From: an uncultured Oscillospiraceae bacterium
Lineage (GTDB): Bacteria > Bacillota > Clostridia > Oscillospirales > Oscillospiraceae
NCBI GenBank assembly: GCA_934622035.1
Contig: CAKTVG010000031.1
Location: 1 to 20,687, forward strand
Direction: 5' to 3'
Length of the DNA: 20,687 nt
Shown one piece after another: positions 5,579 through 12,748 of the stretch. Under the pieces are notes generated by a model. The model was not told the origin of the DNA. It ran no database searches and was given only the letters and a program-made list of their open reading frames with translations. Within the stretch, counting starts at the first letter, position 1, and the number at the start of each line of letters is the position of its first letter. Position numbers and translations under genes: made by a program.

Positions 5579-7845
5579 AGCTTCTCTCCTTCACGCTGAA
5601 CCTTCACACAGCGCGGCGGCGCATCACCGCTTAAAAGCAGACGTGCAAGCGGATTTTCCAGCTCCGACTGAAGCAGATGACGAATCTCCCGCGCACCGCT
5701 GCGCTGCTTCACACTGCGCCGGGCCAGGCATTGCGCCAGGTCCGGCGCAAGCTCTATGCGCACGCCAAGCGCCTGTGCCCTTTCGCAGAGCGCACGCAGC
5801 TGCTTCTCGGCAATTTGCGTCAGCTCCTTTTCGCCCAGAGGTGAAAAGGCGGCGACGCAGTCGATTCTGCCGAGGAACTCCGGCGGGAAATATTCCCGCA
5901 GGCTGCGCAGCAGCGGCGACTGTCCCGTCTGCCCAAAGCCGAGACTGCCGCGGATGCTGCACTCGCTGCCGAGATTGGTCGTCATAACGATCATCGTGTT
6001 GCGGAAATCCACATGGCGCCCCGTGGAATCGGTCAGGACACCGTCCTCCATGATTTGCAGCAGAATGCCGCACACGTCGCGGTGCGCCTTTTCCAGCTCG
6101 TCAAACAGCACCAGGCTGTAGGGCCGGCGGCGCACACGCTCGGACAGCTCGCCGCCCTCCTCATGGCCGACATAGCCCGGCGGCGCGCCAAGCATGCGGG
6201 AAACCGCATGCTTTTCCATATATTCCGACATATCCAGACGGATCATGGCGCTCTCGCTGCCGTAGACCGCGGCTGCCAGCGCCTTGCAAAGCTCCGTCTT
6301 GCCGACGCCCGTCGGCCCGGCAAAAAGCATCGCCGCCACAGGCCGCTTTCCCTCCGCCAGGCCGGATCTGCCCCGCCGCACAGCCTCCGCCGCCGCACGC
6401 ACCGCCTCCTCCTGCCCGATCACGCGTTCGGAAAGCGTCTGCTCCAGCAGGCACAGGCGCTGCTTTTCCGGCTGGGACAGAAGGCCGATGGGTATCCCCG
6501 TCCGGCTGGACACCGCCGCTGCAATGTCCTTTTCCTCCACACGCGGCGCGCCGGGCATATGCCGCCGCAGACCGTGCAGCCGGTCGCGCAGTGCGGCCGC
6601 CTGCTCATAGCGTCCCGTGCGCACCGCCTCCTGCAAGGCGCGCTCCGTCCCGGCAGGATCCCCGCCCTGCCGCATGACGAGTGCCATTTTTGCCAGCGCC
6701 GCGCCCTCGTCCAGCAGATCCACCGCCTTGTCCGGCAGGAATTTGTCCGTCAGATAGCGGCTGGAAAGCGTGACCGCCGCGTTGACTGCCTCCTCCGTGA
6801 TGGTGATCTTGTGGTGCTGCTCCAATCCTGGGCGCAGCCCCATCAGGATGGCCTTGGTCTCCGCCGGGGTCGGTTCGCGCACCTGCACCGTCCGAAACCG
6901 GCGCTCCAGCGCGGCGTCCTTTTCGATATACTTGCGGTATTCGGCAAGCGTCGTTGCGCCGATGAGCTGCAATTCGCCGCGGCCCAGCGCCGGCTTGAGC
7001 AGATTCGCCGCGTCGATCGCGCCCTCCGCCGCGCCCGCGCCGACCAGCGTGTGCATCTCGTCCACAAACAGAATCACATTCTGCGCCCGGCGCACCTCCG
7101 CCAGAATATCGCGCACGCGCTCTTCAAATTCCCCGCGATATTTCGTTCCGGCAATGACGCTCGCCATGTCCAGCAGGAACAGCCGCTTGCCGCGCAGCTG
7201 CTCCGGCACGCGTCCCGCCGCCAGATACTGCGCAACACCCTCAACAATTGCCGTCTTACCGACGCCCGGCTCGCCGATGAGCGCGGGATTATTCTTGTGC
7301 TTCCGCGACAGGATCTGCAGGACTGTCTCAATCTCCTGCCGTCTGCCGACGATCAGCTCCGTTTTGTCCGCACGCTCGACCATATCCACTCCGAACTGGT
7401 CGAGCAGCCGTAAATTCTGCATAGAATCTTCCTTTCCCACATGCGGGCAGAGGGCCGGGAGCAGCGCCTCCGTGCGAATTTCCGCCGTCTCCAGCAGGCG
7501 CATGGCGCCGCAGCCGGGCATGCAGAGCATGGCAAGCAGCAGGTCCTCCGGCCGCAGCTCTCGCGTCCCGGCCGCGGCAAGGGCAAGTAGCCTGCCGCAT
7601 TCCTCCGAAAGGCCGAGCGGCAGCCCCCTGCGGCCGCGGCCGCTGTGCCGCATCAGAAGTGCAAGCAGCCGCTCAGCGTCCGCGCCCTCCCACAAAAGCA
7701 GGCGGCAGGCCCGGCACTGCGGCGTGCGCAGCAGGCCCAAAAGCAGATGCTCCGTTTCGACACAGGCATGACCCAGCGCCCCGGCAATCGCCCATGCCTG
7801 GCAGAAAACCCGCTGCGTCAGCGGCGCAAAATTCTGTTTCCCCAC
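5563..7845 (-). CDS. ClpC-type AAA+ ATPase, Clp protease ATP-binding subunit
   Basis: A Hsp100 unfoldase that threads proteins into ClpP. The 760 residues hold an N-terminal Clp repeat domain (about 1-135), AAA-1 with Walker A GEPGVGKT (191-198), Walker B ILFVDE (258-263) and ERRF (314-317), and a short middle segment (about 395-435). The middle segment carries a UVR-like helix, LQEAVRTGRYEQAAALRDRL. AAA-2 follows with GPTGVGKT (510-517), LVLFDE (578-583) and the sensor-2 GAR (717-719). LGF (635-637) sits where ClpP-binding tripeptides occur, so it should partner ClpP. It is somewhat shorter than classical ClpC (about 810). The start is a GTG at 7845 with GGAGG seven bases upstream. No ctsR, mcsA or mcsB is nearby and no CtsR heptamer repeat was seen upstream, so this may be a second ClpC-like paralogue rather than the ctsR-operon copy. 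Confidence 0.9.
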   Translation of the reverse strand: MGKQNFAPLTQRVFCQAWAIAGALGHACVETEHLLLGLLRTPQCRACRLLLWEGADAERLLALLMRHSGRGRRGLPLGLSEECGRLLALAAAGTRELRPEDLLLAMLCMPGCGAMRLLETAEIRTEALLPALCPHVGKEDSMQNLRLLDQFGVDMVERADKTELIVGRRQEIETVLQILSRKHKNNPALIGEPGVGKTAIVEGVAQYLAAGRVPEQLRGKRLFLLDMASVIAGTKYRGEFEERVRDILAEVRRAQNVILFVDEMHTLVGAGAAEGAIDAANLLKPALGRGELQLIGATTLAEYRKYIEKDAALERRFRTVQVREPTPAETKAILMGLRPGLEQHHKITITEEAVNAAVTLSSRYLTDKFLPDKAVDLLDEGAALAKMALVMRQGGDPAGTERALQEAVRTGRYEQAAALRDRLHGLRRHMPGAPRVEEKDIAAAVSSRTGIPIGLLSQPEKQRLCLLEQTLSERVIGQEEAVRAAAEAVRRGRSGLAEGKRPVAAMLFAGPTGVGKTELCKALAAAVYGSESAMIRLDMSEYMEKHAVSRMLGAPPGYVGHEEGGELSERVRRRPYSLVLFDELEKAHRDVCGILLQIMEDGVLTDSTGRHVDFRNTMIVMTTNLGSECSIRGSLGFGQTGQSPLLRSLREYFPPEFLGRIDCVAAFSPLGEKELTQIAEKQLRALCERAQALGVRIELAPDLAQCLARRSVKQRSGAREIRHLLQSELENPLARLLLSGDAPPRCVKVQREGEKLQFFS

Positions 7846-7930
7846 AGCCCCGCCTCCGTTCTCTGAGATTCTTGACGGAAGCCGCCGCGTCTATACCTGC
7901 AAAAAAAATGCATTTTCCGCAGATTGGCAA

Positions 7931-7958
7931 TTGCTTTTTTTCAAAAACATGATAGAAT
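7931..7958 (+). promoter_or_regulatory. Candidate promoter of the ferredoxin gene
   Basis: TTGCTT (7931-7936) and TAGAAT (7953-7958) are 16 bases apart, in an AT-rich stretch between divergent genes. A second possible -10, TATACT (7964-7969), lies slightly downstream but lacks a well-spaced -35. The transcript would begin 20-30 bases upstream of the ferredoxin start. Confidence 0.45.
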
Positions 7959-7991
7959 TAGGCTATACTTATTTTATAGGAGGCTCACACC

Positions 7992-8162
7992 ATGGCATAT
8001 TTCATCACCGACGCCTGCGCAAAGTGCGGCACCTGTGCGGATAGCTGCCCGCTCGGCATCATCTCCGAGGGCGACGAAAAGTACGTCATCGACGCAGACC
8101 AGTGTGTCGATTGCGGCACCTGCGCTTCTGTTTGCCCGGTCGAAGCGATCGAACAGCAGTAA
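7992..8162 (+). CDS. Ferredoxin, 2[4Fe-4S] clostridial type
   Basis: A small soluble electron carrier. The 56-residue product reads MAYFITDACAKCGTCADSCP at its start and has two classical cluster motifs: CAKCGTCADSCP (9-20) and CVDCGTCASVCP (38-49). Each has C-x2-C-x2-C-x3-C-P, so each binds one [4Fe-4S] cluster with the last cysteine of one motif normally shared to the other cluster. The ATG at 7992 has AGGAGG eight bases upstream. The length is typical of clostridial ferredoxins that serve pyruvate:ferredoxin oxidoreductase, hydrogenases or Rnf. It is transcribed away from the clpC-like gene and is followed by a GC-rich hairpin, so it is probably mostly monocistronic; redox partners are not encoded nearby. 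Confidence 0.95.
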   Translation: MAYFITDACAKCGTCADSCPLGIISEGDEKYVIDADQCVDCGTCASVCPVEAIEQQ

Positions 8163-8170
8163 TTGGTTGA

Positions 8171-8207
8171 AAAAAGCGGCCGGTTTGCTTTGGCAGACCG
8201 GCCGTTT
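8171..8207 (+). terminator. Probable terminator after the ferredoxin gene
   Basis: CGGCCGGTTTGC (8177-8188) and GCAGACCGGCCG (8193-8204) form a 12-bp stem (one G-U pair) with loop TTTG. The upstream arm is preceded by an A-run and the downstream arm is followed by only TTT. It should be a partial terminator; some read-through into trmN6, whose ribosome binding site begins 13 bases later, is likely because no separate promoter is visible for that operon. Confidence 0.65.
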
Positions 8208-8226
8208 CTAAAGCACGGAGGATGCA

Positions 8227-8937
8227 ATGTGTGAGGAGCTTTGGAACGGAATTCGGATGCTTCAGCCGGAGCGAGGCTTTCGTCTCGGGACGGACTCCGT
8301 CCTGCTGGCGGAGTTTCTGACTCTGCCGCCGGGGGCGCGCGTCGCCGATCTCGGCGCGGGCTGCGGTACGCTGGGTCTGCTGCTGTGCGCCCGCGACGCA
8401 AACTGCGCGGTGACAGGGCTGGAGCTGCGGCAGGAGGCCTGCGCGCTGGCGCAGGAGAACATCGCCCTCAACCGCCTGCAGGATCGCCTGCGCGTGCTGC
8501 AAGGCGACGTGCGTGAGCCTTCTCTCCCCGCCGGGAGCTTTGACTGCGTGATCTCCAATCCACCCTATTTCCCGGTTGGGAGCGGAAAGGTCAGCGAAGA
8601 AGCCGCCGTTGCGCGAACGGAACTCTGCCTCAGTCTGGAACAGCTCTGCGCCGCAGCGGCATGGCTGCTGCCCTCGGGAGGACGCTTTGCGCTGGTGCAC
8701 CGGCCGGAGCGCCTGTGCGACATCTTCTGCACCCTGCGCGGGCATGGCCTCGAGCCGAAGCGGATCCGCTTCGTGCGCCACACGGCAGCCTCGCCCGTCT
8801 GCCTAGTGCTGATCGAAAGCCGCCGCGGCGGCAGACCCGGCCTTTCCTACGAGCCGGATTTCATTGAATTTCATCCCGACGGCACGGAAACGGATGCCTA
8901 CCGCGCCGCATACCACAGAAAAGGAACCGAATTATGA
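8227..8937 (+). CDS. tRNA1(Val) A37 N6-methyltransferase family protein (YabB/TrmN6-like)
   Basis: A class I SAM-dependent methyltransferase of the YabB/TrmN6 (YfiC) group, expected to N6-methylate an adenine in a tRNA anticodon loop or a similar RNA target. The 236 residues show the N-terminal signature RGFRLGTDSVLLAEF (16-30), motif I DLGAGCGTLGLLL (41-53), an acidic residue at the end of strand 2 in VTGLELRQE, and the catalytic NPPY motif (111-114) typical of amino-methyltransferases. The start has GGAGG five bases upstream. Its stop overlaps the start of rsmI by four bases (ATGA), indicating translational coupling. In Bacillus the homologue (yabB) also lies close to the rsmI homologue (yabC). 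The exact substrate in this organism is not certain. Confidence 0.88.
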   Translation: MCEELWNGIRMLQPERGFRLGTDSVLLAEFLTLPPGARVADLGAGCGTLGLLLCARDANCAVTGLELRQEACALAQENIALNRLQDRLRVLQGDVREPSLPAGSFDCVISNPPYFPVGSGKVSEEAAVARTELCLSLEQLCAAAAWLLPSGGRFALVHRPERLCDIFCTLRGHGLEPKRIRFVRHTAASPVCLVLIESRRGGRPGLSYEPDFIEFHPDGTETDAYRAAYHRKGTEL

Positions 8938-9758
8938 GCCTCTACCTTGTTCCCACCCCCATCGGCAACCTCTCCGACATCTCCGACCGCTGCCGCGAAA
9001 CGCTGGCCGCCGTGGACTTCATCGCCGCAGAGGACACGCGGGTCACACTGCGTCTGCTCAATCACATGGGCATCAAAAAGCCGCTGGTAAGCTATTATGA
9101 GCATAATAAGGAAACGAGCGGTCCGCGCATCGTCGAGCGGCTGCTTGCCGGCGAGAGCTGCGCTCTCGTCACGGACGCCGGCTCCCCCGCCATCTCTGAC
9201 CCCGGCGAGGATCTGGTGCGCCTGTGCGCTGAGGCGGGCGTGACGGTCACGGCCATTCCCGGCCCCTGTGCCGCCGTGACCGCGCTGAGCGTCTCCGCCC
9301 TGCCGACGGGCCGCTTCACCTTCGAGGGCTTTCTCTCCACCGCGAAGAAAAGCCGCTTTGCTCATCTGGATTCCCTGCGCGGCGAAACGCGCACGATGAT
9401 CTTCTACGAAGCACCGCACAAGCTGACCGGCACGCTTGCCGATCTGGCGCAGGTCTTCGGCGGCGAGCGCCGCATCTCTTTGTGCCGTGAGCTGACGAAG
9501 CTGCACGAGGAAATCCTGCGTATGACCCTTGCCGAGGCCGCCGCCTATTATGAAACACAGCCGCCGCGCGGCGAATATGTCCTCATCGTCGAGGGCGCGA
9601 AGGGGGCGGCGCAGAGCGAGGTCACGGAAGCGGACGCCGTCGCCCGCGCACAGGCCCTGCTCGCGCAGGGCTACAGCAGGAAGGACGCCGTGCGCCAAGC
9701 CGCCGCGGAAACCGGCTTCCCGAAAAATGCGCTCTATGACGCGGTGATGAAGGCCTGA
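8934..9758 (+). CDS. rsmI: 16S rRNA (cytidine(1402)-2'-O)-methyltransferase RsmI
   Basis: RsmI adds the 2'-O-methyl group to C1402 of 16S rRNA in the decoding centre, using SAM. The 274-residue product is of normal length, with the tetrapyrrole-methylase (SPOUT-unrelated) fold. LYLVPTPIGNLSDISDR (3-19), AAEDTRVT (31-38), LVTDAGSPAISDPG (78-91) and IPGPCAAVTALSVSALPTGR (108-127) are all clear family motifs. The C-terminal helical RsmI extension is present (about 225-274). The start codon overlaps the preceding methyltransferase stop. The next gene, a small alarmone synthetase, begins 28 bases later in the same direction, so this is an RNA-modification and stress operon. Confidence 0.96.
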   Translation: MSLYLVPTPIGNLSDISDRCRETLAAVDFIAAEDTRVTLRLLNHMGIKKPLVSYYEHNKETSGPRIVERLLAGESCALVTDAGSPAISDPGEDLVRLCAEAGVTVTAIPGPCAAVTALSVSALPTGRFTFEGFLSTAKKSRFAHLDSLRGETRTMIFYEAPHKLTGTLADLAQVFGGERRISLCRELTKLHEEILRMTLAEAAAYYETQPPRGEYVLIVEGAKGAAQSEVTEADAVARAQALLAQGYSRKDAVRQAAAETGFPKNALYDAVMKA

Positions 9759-9786
9759 GAACCATTCCGAAAGGACGCGATGCCAC

Positions 9787-10431
9787 ATGAACCACGATTC
9801 CGAGCCGCTCTTCGGCGGCGCACATGAATTTCTCGTCATGCGCAATCTCTTTGAATGCGCCGTGCGGCAGCTCACGCTGAAATTTGAAGTGCTCAACAGC
9901 GAATTCAACGTGCTCTACGCCCGCAACCCCATTCACCACATTGAAAGCCGCGTCAAATCACCGGAAAGCATCGCCGCAAAGCTGCAAAAGAAGGGGCTTC
10001 CCGTCACCATTGCCTCCGCCATGCAGAATGTCAACGACATTGCGGGCGTTCGCGTGGTTTGCAGCTACATTGACGACGTCTACCGCGTCGCAGAGATGCT
10101 GGAGCGCCAGAAGGACGTCGAGATCATCAAACGGCAGGACTATATCCAAACGCCGAACTACAACGGCTACCGCTCCCTGCATCTGGACATCCGTGTGCCT
10201 GTCTACCTCTCCGACCGGACGGAATACGTCGTCGCCGAGATTCAGATCCGCACCATCGCCATGGATTTCTGGGCAAGTCTGGAGCACGACATCCGCTATT
10301 AAGCGGACAAATCGACCCTCCCCGCCGGGATCAACGAGGAAATGTTCGCCTGCGCGGACAAGATTGCAGAAATCGACCGGCAGATGCAGGACATGTACCT
10401 TCGCATCAAGGCCGCAGGAGGAGAAGCATGA
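9787..10431 (+). pseudogene. Small alarmone synthetase (RelQ/YjbM-like) interrupted by an in-frame TAA
   Basis: Small alarmone synthetases make (p)ppGpp from ATP and GDP/GTP. Open reading stops after 171 residues at TAA (10300-10302), but the same frame continues for 42 more codons to a TGA (10429-10431) overlapping the next gene by ATGA. The downstream peptide (ADKSTLPAGINEEMF, then KIAEIDRQMQDMYLRIK) looks like the normal C-terminal helical part, and the family usually has a lysine (AAA) where TAA stands. All catalytic motifs lie before the stop: RVKSPES (55-61), DIAGVRVV (84-91), NYNGYRSLHLDI (124-135), EIQIRT (151-156) and FWASLEH (161-167). The 171-residue form might keep the synthetase fold but would lack the C-terminal helices involved in oligomer formation in RelQ. 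It is therefore a broken or truncated gene, a recent mutation, or a base error. The start has AAAGGA about 11 bases upstream. Confidence 0.85.
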
Positions 10432-11045
10432 ACGACAAATGGATGAACTGGGCCATTCAGATTCAGAGCCTTGCGCAGGCGGGTCTCGCCTATTGCACCA
10501 GTCCCTATGACCGTGAGCGCTATACGGCGCTGCGCGCCATCGCCGCGGAAATCGCCGCCGAACGCTCCGGCCTGCCGGAGGACAAAATCTCCGGGCTTTT
10601 CTGCGCGGAAAGCGGCTACCAGACGCCAAAGCTGGACACCCGCGCCGCCGTATTCCGGGATGAAAGAATTCTTCTGGTTCACGAGGCAAACGGTTCCTGG
10701 GCGCTGCCCGGCGGCTGGTGCGACGTTGACCAGTCCGTCGCTACGAACACGGTCAAGGAGGTTCTGGAGGAAACCGGCCTGCACGTGGAGCCGGAACGCC
10801 TCATCGCCGTGCAGGACTGGCGGCGGCACAATGTGCAGAATTTTGCCTTCGGCGTGATCAAGACCTTTGTCCTCTGCCGCGCATTGGGCGGTGTATTTGC
10901 CGAGAATCCGGAAACGACGGAGATTCGTTTCTTCGGCCGGGACGAGCTGCCGGAGCAGCTGGCCGTGGAAAAGACGACCGCGGAGCAGATCGGTCTCTGC
11001 TTTGACGCCGCCGCGGATGCGCATTGGCAGACACAATTTGATTAG
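10428..11045 (+). CDS. NUDIX hydrolase with N-terminal NUDIX-associated domain
   Basis: Cleaves nucleoside diphosphates linked to another group; the natural substrate is not known, and ADP-ribose-, NADH- or CDP-alcohol-like compounds are possible. The 205 residues have a helical N-terminal domain (about 1-60) as in the 'X-linked nucleoside diphosphate' hydrolase subgroup, then the NUDIX fold (about 68-195). The NUDIX box reads GWCDVDQSVATNTVKEVLEE followed by TGL. Compared with the consensus, the first Glu is Gln and the Arg before the catalytic Glu is Lys, but the metal-binding EE pair is intact. The start has AGGAGG six bases upstream and overlaps the end of the interrupted alarmone synthetase frame. 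A two-way terminator follows at 11052-11081. Confidence 0.9.
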   Translation: MNDKWMNWAIQIQSLAQAGLAYCTSPYDRERYTALRAIAAEIAAERSGLPEDKISGLFCAESGYQTPKLDTRAAVFRDERILLVHEANGSWALPGGWCDVDQSVATNTVKEVLEETGLHVEPERLIAVQDWRRHNVQNFAFGVIKTFVLCRALGGVFAENPETTEIRFFGRDELPEQLAVEKTTAEQIGLCFDAAADAHWQTQFD

Positions 11046-11051
11046 GCTGTC

Positions 11052-11081
11052 AAAATCCCGGGAGGTTCTCCCGGGATTTTT
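11052..11081. terminator. Bidirectional terminator between the NUDIX gene and brnQ
   Basis: ATCCCGGGAG (11055-11064) and CTCCCGGGAT (11068-11077) form a perfect stem, extended by AAA and TTT on the outside, with a very short loop. A-runs on one side and T-runs on the other make it work for both converging transcripts, whose genes end at 11045 and 11088. Confidence 0.9.
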
Positions 11082-11087
11082 CCGATA

Positions 11088-12401
11088 TCATGCCGTCCTT
11101 TTTCGGCTCATCAGATGGAAAACCATTGCGAGCAGCAGGCACGCCGCGGCGACGCTGACCCAGCCGAAGCCGTCGGCATACAGCGGCAGCCTGCGGCAGA
11201 GTTTCCCGAAGGTTCCCAGCGGGATTCCCGCCGTATCCAGCGCATAGGCCACGCTGATTGTGCCGACGCCTGCCGCAGCGAACGGATAGGCAAAGCGGTT
11301 GCTCTGCCAAAGGCGATGCGTCAGCCCCAGCAGGATCAGCACGATCGCCAGAGGGTAAATCGCATTGAGGATGGGAATGGAGACACGCAGAATGGCGCTC
11401 AGGCCGAAGTTGCAGACTACAAAGGAAAAGCCGGTCATCAGAAGCACCCACGCCCGATAGCGCACTCCGGGAAAGAGCGTGGAGAAAAACTGCGAAATTG
11501 AGTTGATCAGCCCGACGCAGGTTGTCAGGCAGGCCAGTGTGAAAATCGCCGCCAGCAGCACCGCGCCCGGCGCGCCGAACACCTGATAGACAATGTGGCG
11601 CAGTGTCCACGCGCCGTTTTCCTGCGCCTCATAGACACCGGAGCTGCACATGCCCATATACGACAGCATGGCATACACCGCCGCCAGAATTGCCCCGGCA
11701 AGCACCCCCGCAAGGACGGTATGGCGCATTCTGTCCTTCTTTTCCGAAAGGCCGAAGGAGCCGAGCGTGGTGGCAATGACCAGGCCAAAGTTCAGTGCCG
11801 CAATGGTATCCATCGTCTGATATCCCTCCACAAAGCCCTTCAGCAGCGGTGCGCGCGCATACTCCTCCTGCGCAGGGCCGACGGCGACCTTCCCGCGGAG
11901 CAGGAAGCCAACGAACAGTACAAGCAGCAAAAGAAGCAGGCTCGGGGTAAGCACATGACCGATGCGGTTCACCAGCTTTTTCGGCGTCAGACAGAGCCAC
12001 AGCGCCGCTGCGAAAAAAGCAAGGGAATACAGCGCCATCCAAAGCGTCACATTCGCATTTTCCGGCAGATACGGCGCAACCGCCATTTCAAACGGAACGG
12101 AGGCCGCGCGGGGAATGCCCAGGCCGGGGCCGATGGAAAGGTAGATCAGGACGGTAAAGCACAGAGAAAAGCGTTTGCCCACTTGTCTGCCAAGGCGGTC
12201 CAGCCCGTCAAAGTGCGCCACAACGATAACGCCCAGCACCGGTAGGAGGACTGCCGTCATCAAAAAGCCCAGCATCGCAGGGAGCGTATGGTTCCCTGCA
12301 TTTTGTCCGAGAAACGGCGGAAAAATCAGGTTTCCCGCCCCGAAAAACAGGGAAAACAGCATAAAGCTTACCACCATCATGTTTCTTCTGCTCAGTTTCA
12401 T
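11088..12401 (-). CDS. brnQ: Branched-chain amino acid transport system II carrier (BrnQ/LIVCS family)
   Basis: A sodium- or proton-coupled inner-membrane carrier for leucine, isoleucine and valine. The product is 437 residues with about 12 membrane segments. The N-terminal block MVVSFMLFSLFFGAGNLIFP, followed by PFLGQNAG, is the family hallmark. The charged turn MPKEGDAK lies upstream in frame, but the ATG at 12401 has AAGGAGA about seven bases before it and begins at the usual family N-terminus, so it is preferred over the ATG at 12425, which overlaps the terminator region. The gene lies behind a complete T-box leader (12427-12703), so it should be induced when the cognate tRNA, probably tRNA-Ile, is uncharged. 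It ends 7 bases from the two-way terminator. Confidence 0.94.
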   Translation of the reverse strand: MKLSRRNMMVVSFMLFSLFFGAGNLIFPPFLGQNAGNHTLPAMLGFLMTAVLLPVLGVIVVAHFDGLDRLGRQVGKRFSLCFTVLIYLSIGPGLGIPRAASVPFEMAVAPYLPENANVTLWMALYSLAFFAAALWLCLTPKKLVNRIGHVLTPSLLLLLLVLFVGFLLRGKVAVGPAQEEYARAPLLKGFVEGYQTMDTIAALNFGLVIATTLGSFGLSEKKDRMRHTVLAGVLAGAILAAVYAMLSYMGMCSSGVYEAQENGAWTLRHIVYQVFGAPGAVLLAAIFTLACLTTCVGLINSISQFFSTLFPGVRYRAWVLLMTGFSFVVCNFGLSAILRVSIPILNAIYPLAIVLILLGLTHRLWQSNRFAYPFAAAGVGTISVAYALDTAGIPLGTFGKLCRRLPLYADGFGWVSVAAACLLLAMVFHLMSRKRTA

Positions 12402-12426
12402 TTTTGCGTCTCCTTCTTTTGGCATA

Positions 12427-12703
12427 CAAAAAGACCCGTCTCAAATTTCTTTGAGACGAGTCTTGTTTTCCAATACCCGCGGTACCACTCAAATTGCACG
12501 GTTTCCCGTACCTCTTTCAGGCTCCAACAAACCCTAGGCATTCACGCAGCCTGCGCGGAAATCCCTACTCACAATCGCTTCGGGAGTTTCAGCTCGGAAG
12601 GGATGGGATTGCGTGAAGGCTGCCGGCCGGGCTTCCACCCTCCCCGGCTCTCTGTGCGGCGCACCTTCAAATCCGTCTTCGTCATAGCTTTTCTATTCGA
12701 TTT
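12427..12703 (-). promoter_or_regulatory. T-box leader of brnQ (probably tRNA-Ile)
   Basis: On the minus strand the T-box sequence TTTGAGTGGTACCGCGGGT (12493-12475) is followed by a terminator (12464-12431). The antiterminator can form fully: TTTGAG pairs with CTCAAA (12455-12450) and GCGGGT with ACTCGT (12461-12456), leaving the TGGTACC bulge that contacts the tRNA acceptor end. Upstream, Stem I is seen from GAAGG/CCTTC (12668-12664 with 12619-12615), with the distal AGAGAG...GGGTGGAAGCC part (12653-12630). The specifier-loop strand (12614-12603) contains ATC at 12609-12607 and, overlapping its end, again at 12604-12602. Both are isoleucine codons; I cannot tell which is used. Confidence 0.92.
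12431..12464 (-). terminator. T-box terminator hairpin
   Basis: The minus-strand arms AAGACTCGTCTCAAA (12464-12450) and TTTGAGACGGGTCTT (12445-12431) form a 15-bp stem with one G-U pair and a 4-base loop, followed by T-rich sequence. It is mutually exclusive with the antiterminator of the T-box and ends 29 bases before the brnQ start. Confidence 0.9.
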
Positions 12704-12709
12704 TTCCTG

Positions 12710-12738
12710 ATTATACCGCGCCGGTTCATGCTTGTCAA
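12710..12738 (-). promoter_or_regulatory. Consensus SigA promoter of the brnQ T-box transcript
   Basis: The minus strand has TTGACA (12738-12733) and TATAAT (12715-12710) separated by exactly 17 bases, a perfect match. The -35 box lies only 11 bases after the copA stop codon, so copA has no room for its own terminator and copA transcripts probably run into the T-box leader. Confidence 0.93.
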
Positions 12739-12748
12739 GAGAATAACG

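Noticed and set aside
6013..7413. Plus-strand open frame of 466 codons across the clpC-like gene
   Set aside because: Antisense to an AAA+ protein with intact motifs; no family resemblance.
7846..7991. CtsR operator or clear SigA promoter for the clpC-like gene
   Set aside because: No GGTCAAA-type tandem heptamers were seen; TATAGA on the minus strand lacks a good -35.
10290..10310. Programmed read-through or frameshift at the TAA in the alarmone synthetase gene
   Set aside because: No slippery run or recognisable recoding structure is visible; a plain nonsense mutation or base error explains it more simply.
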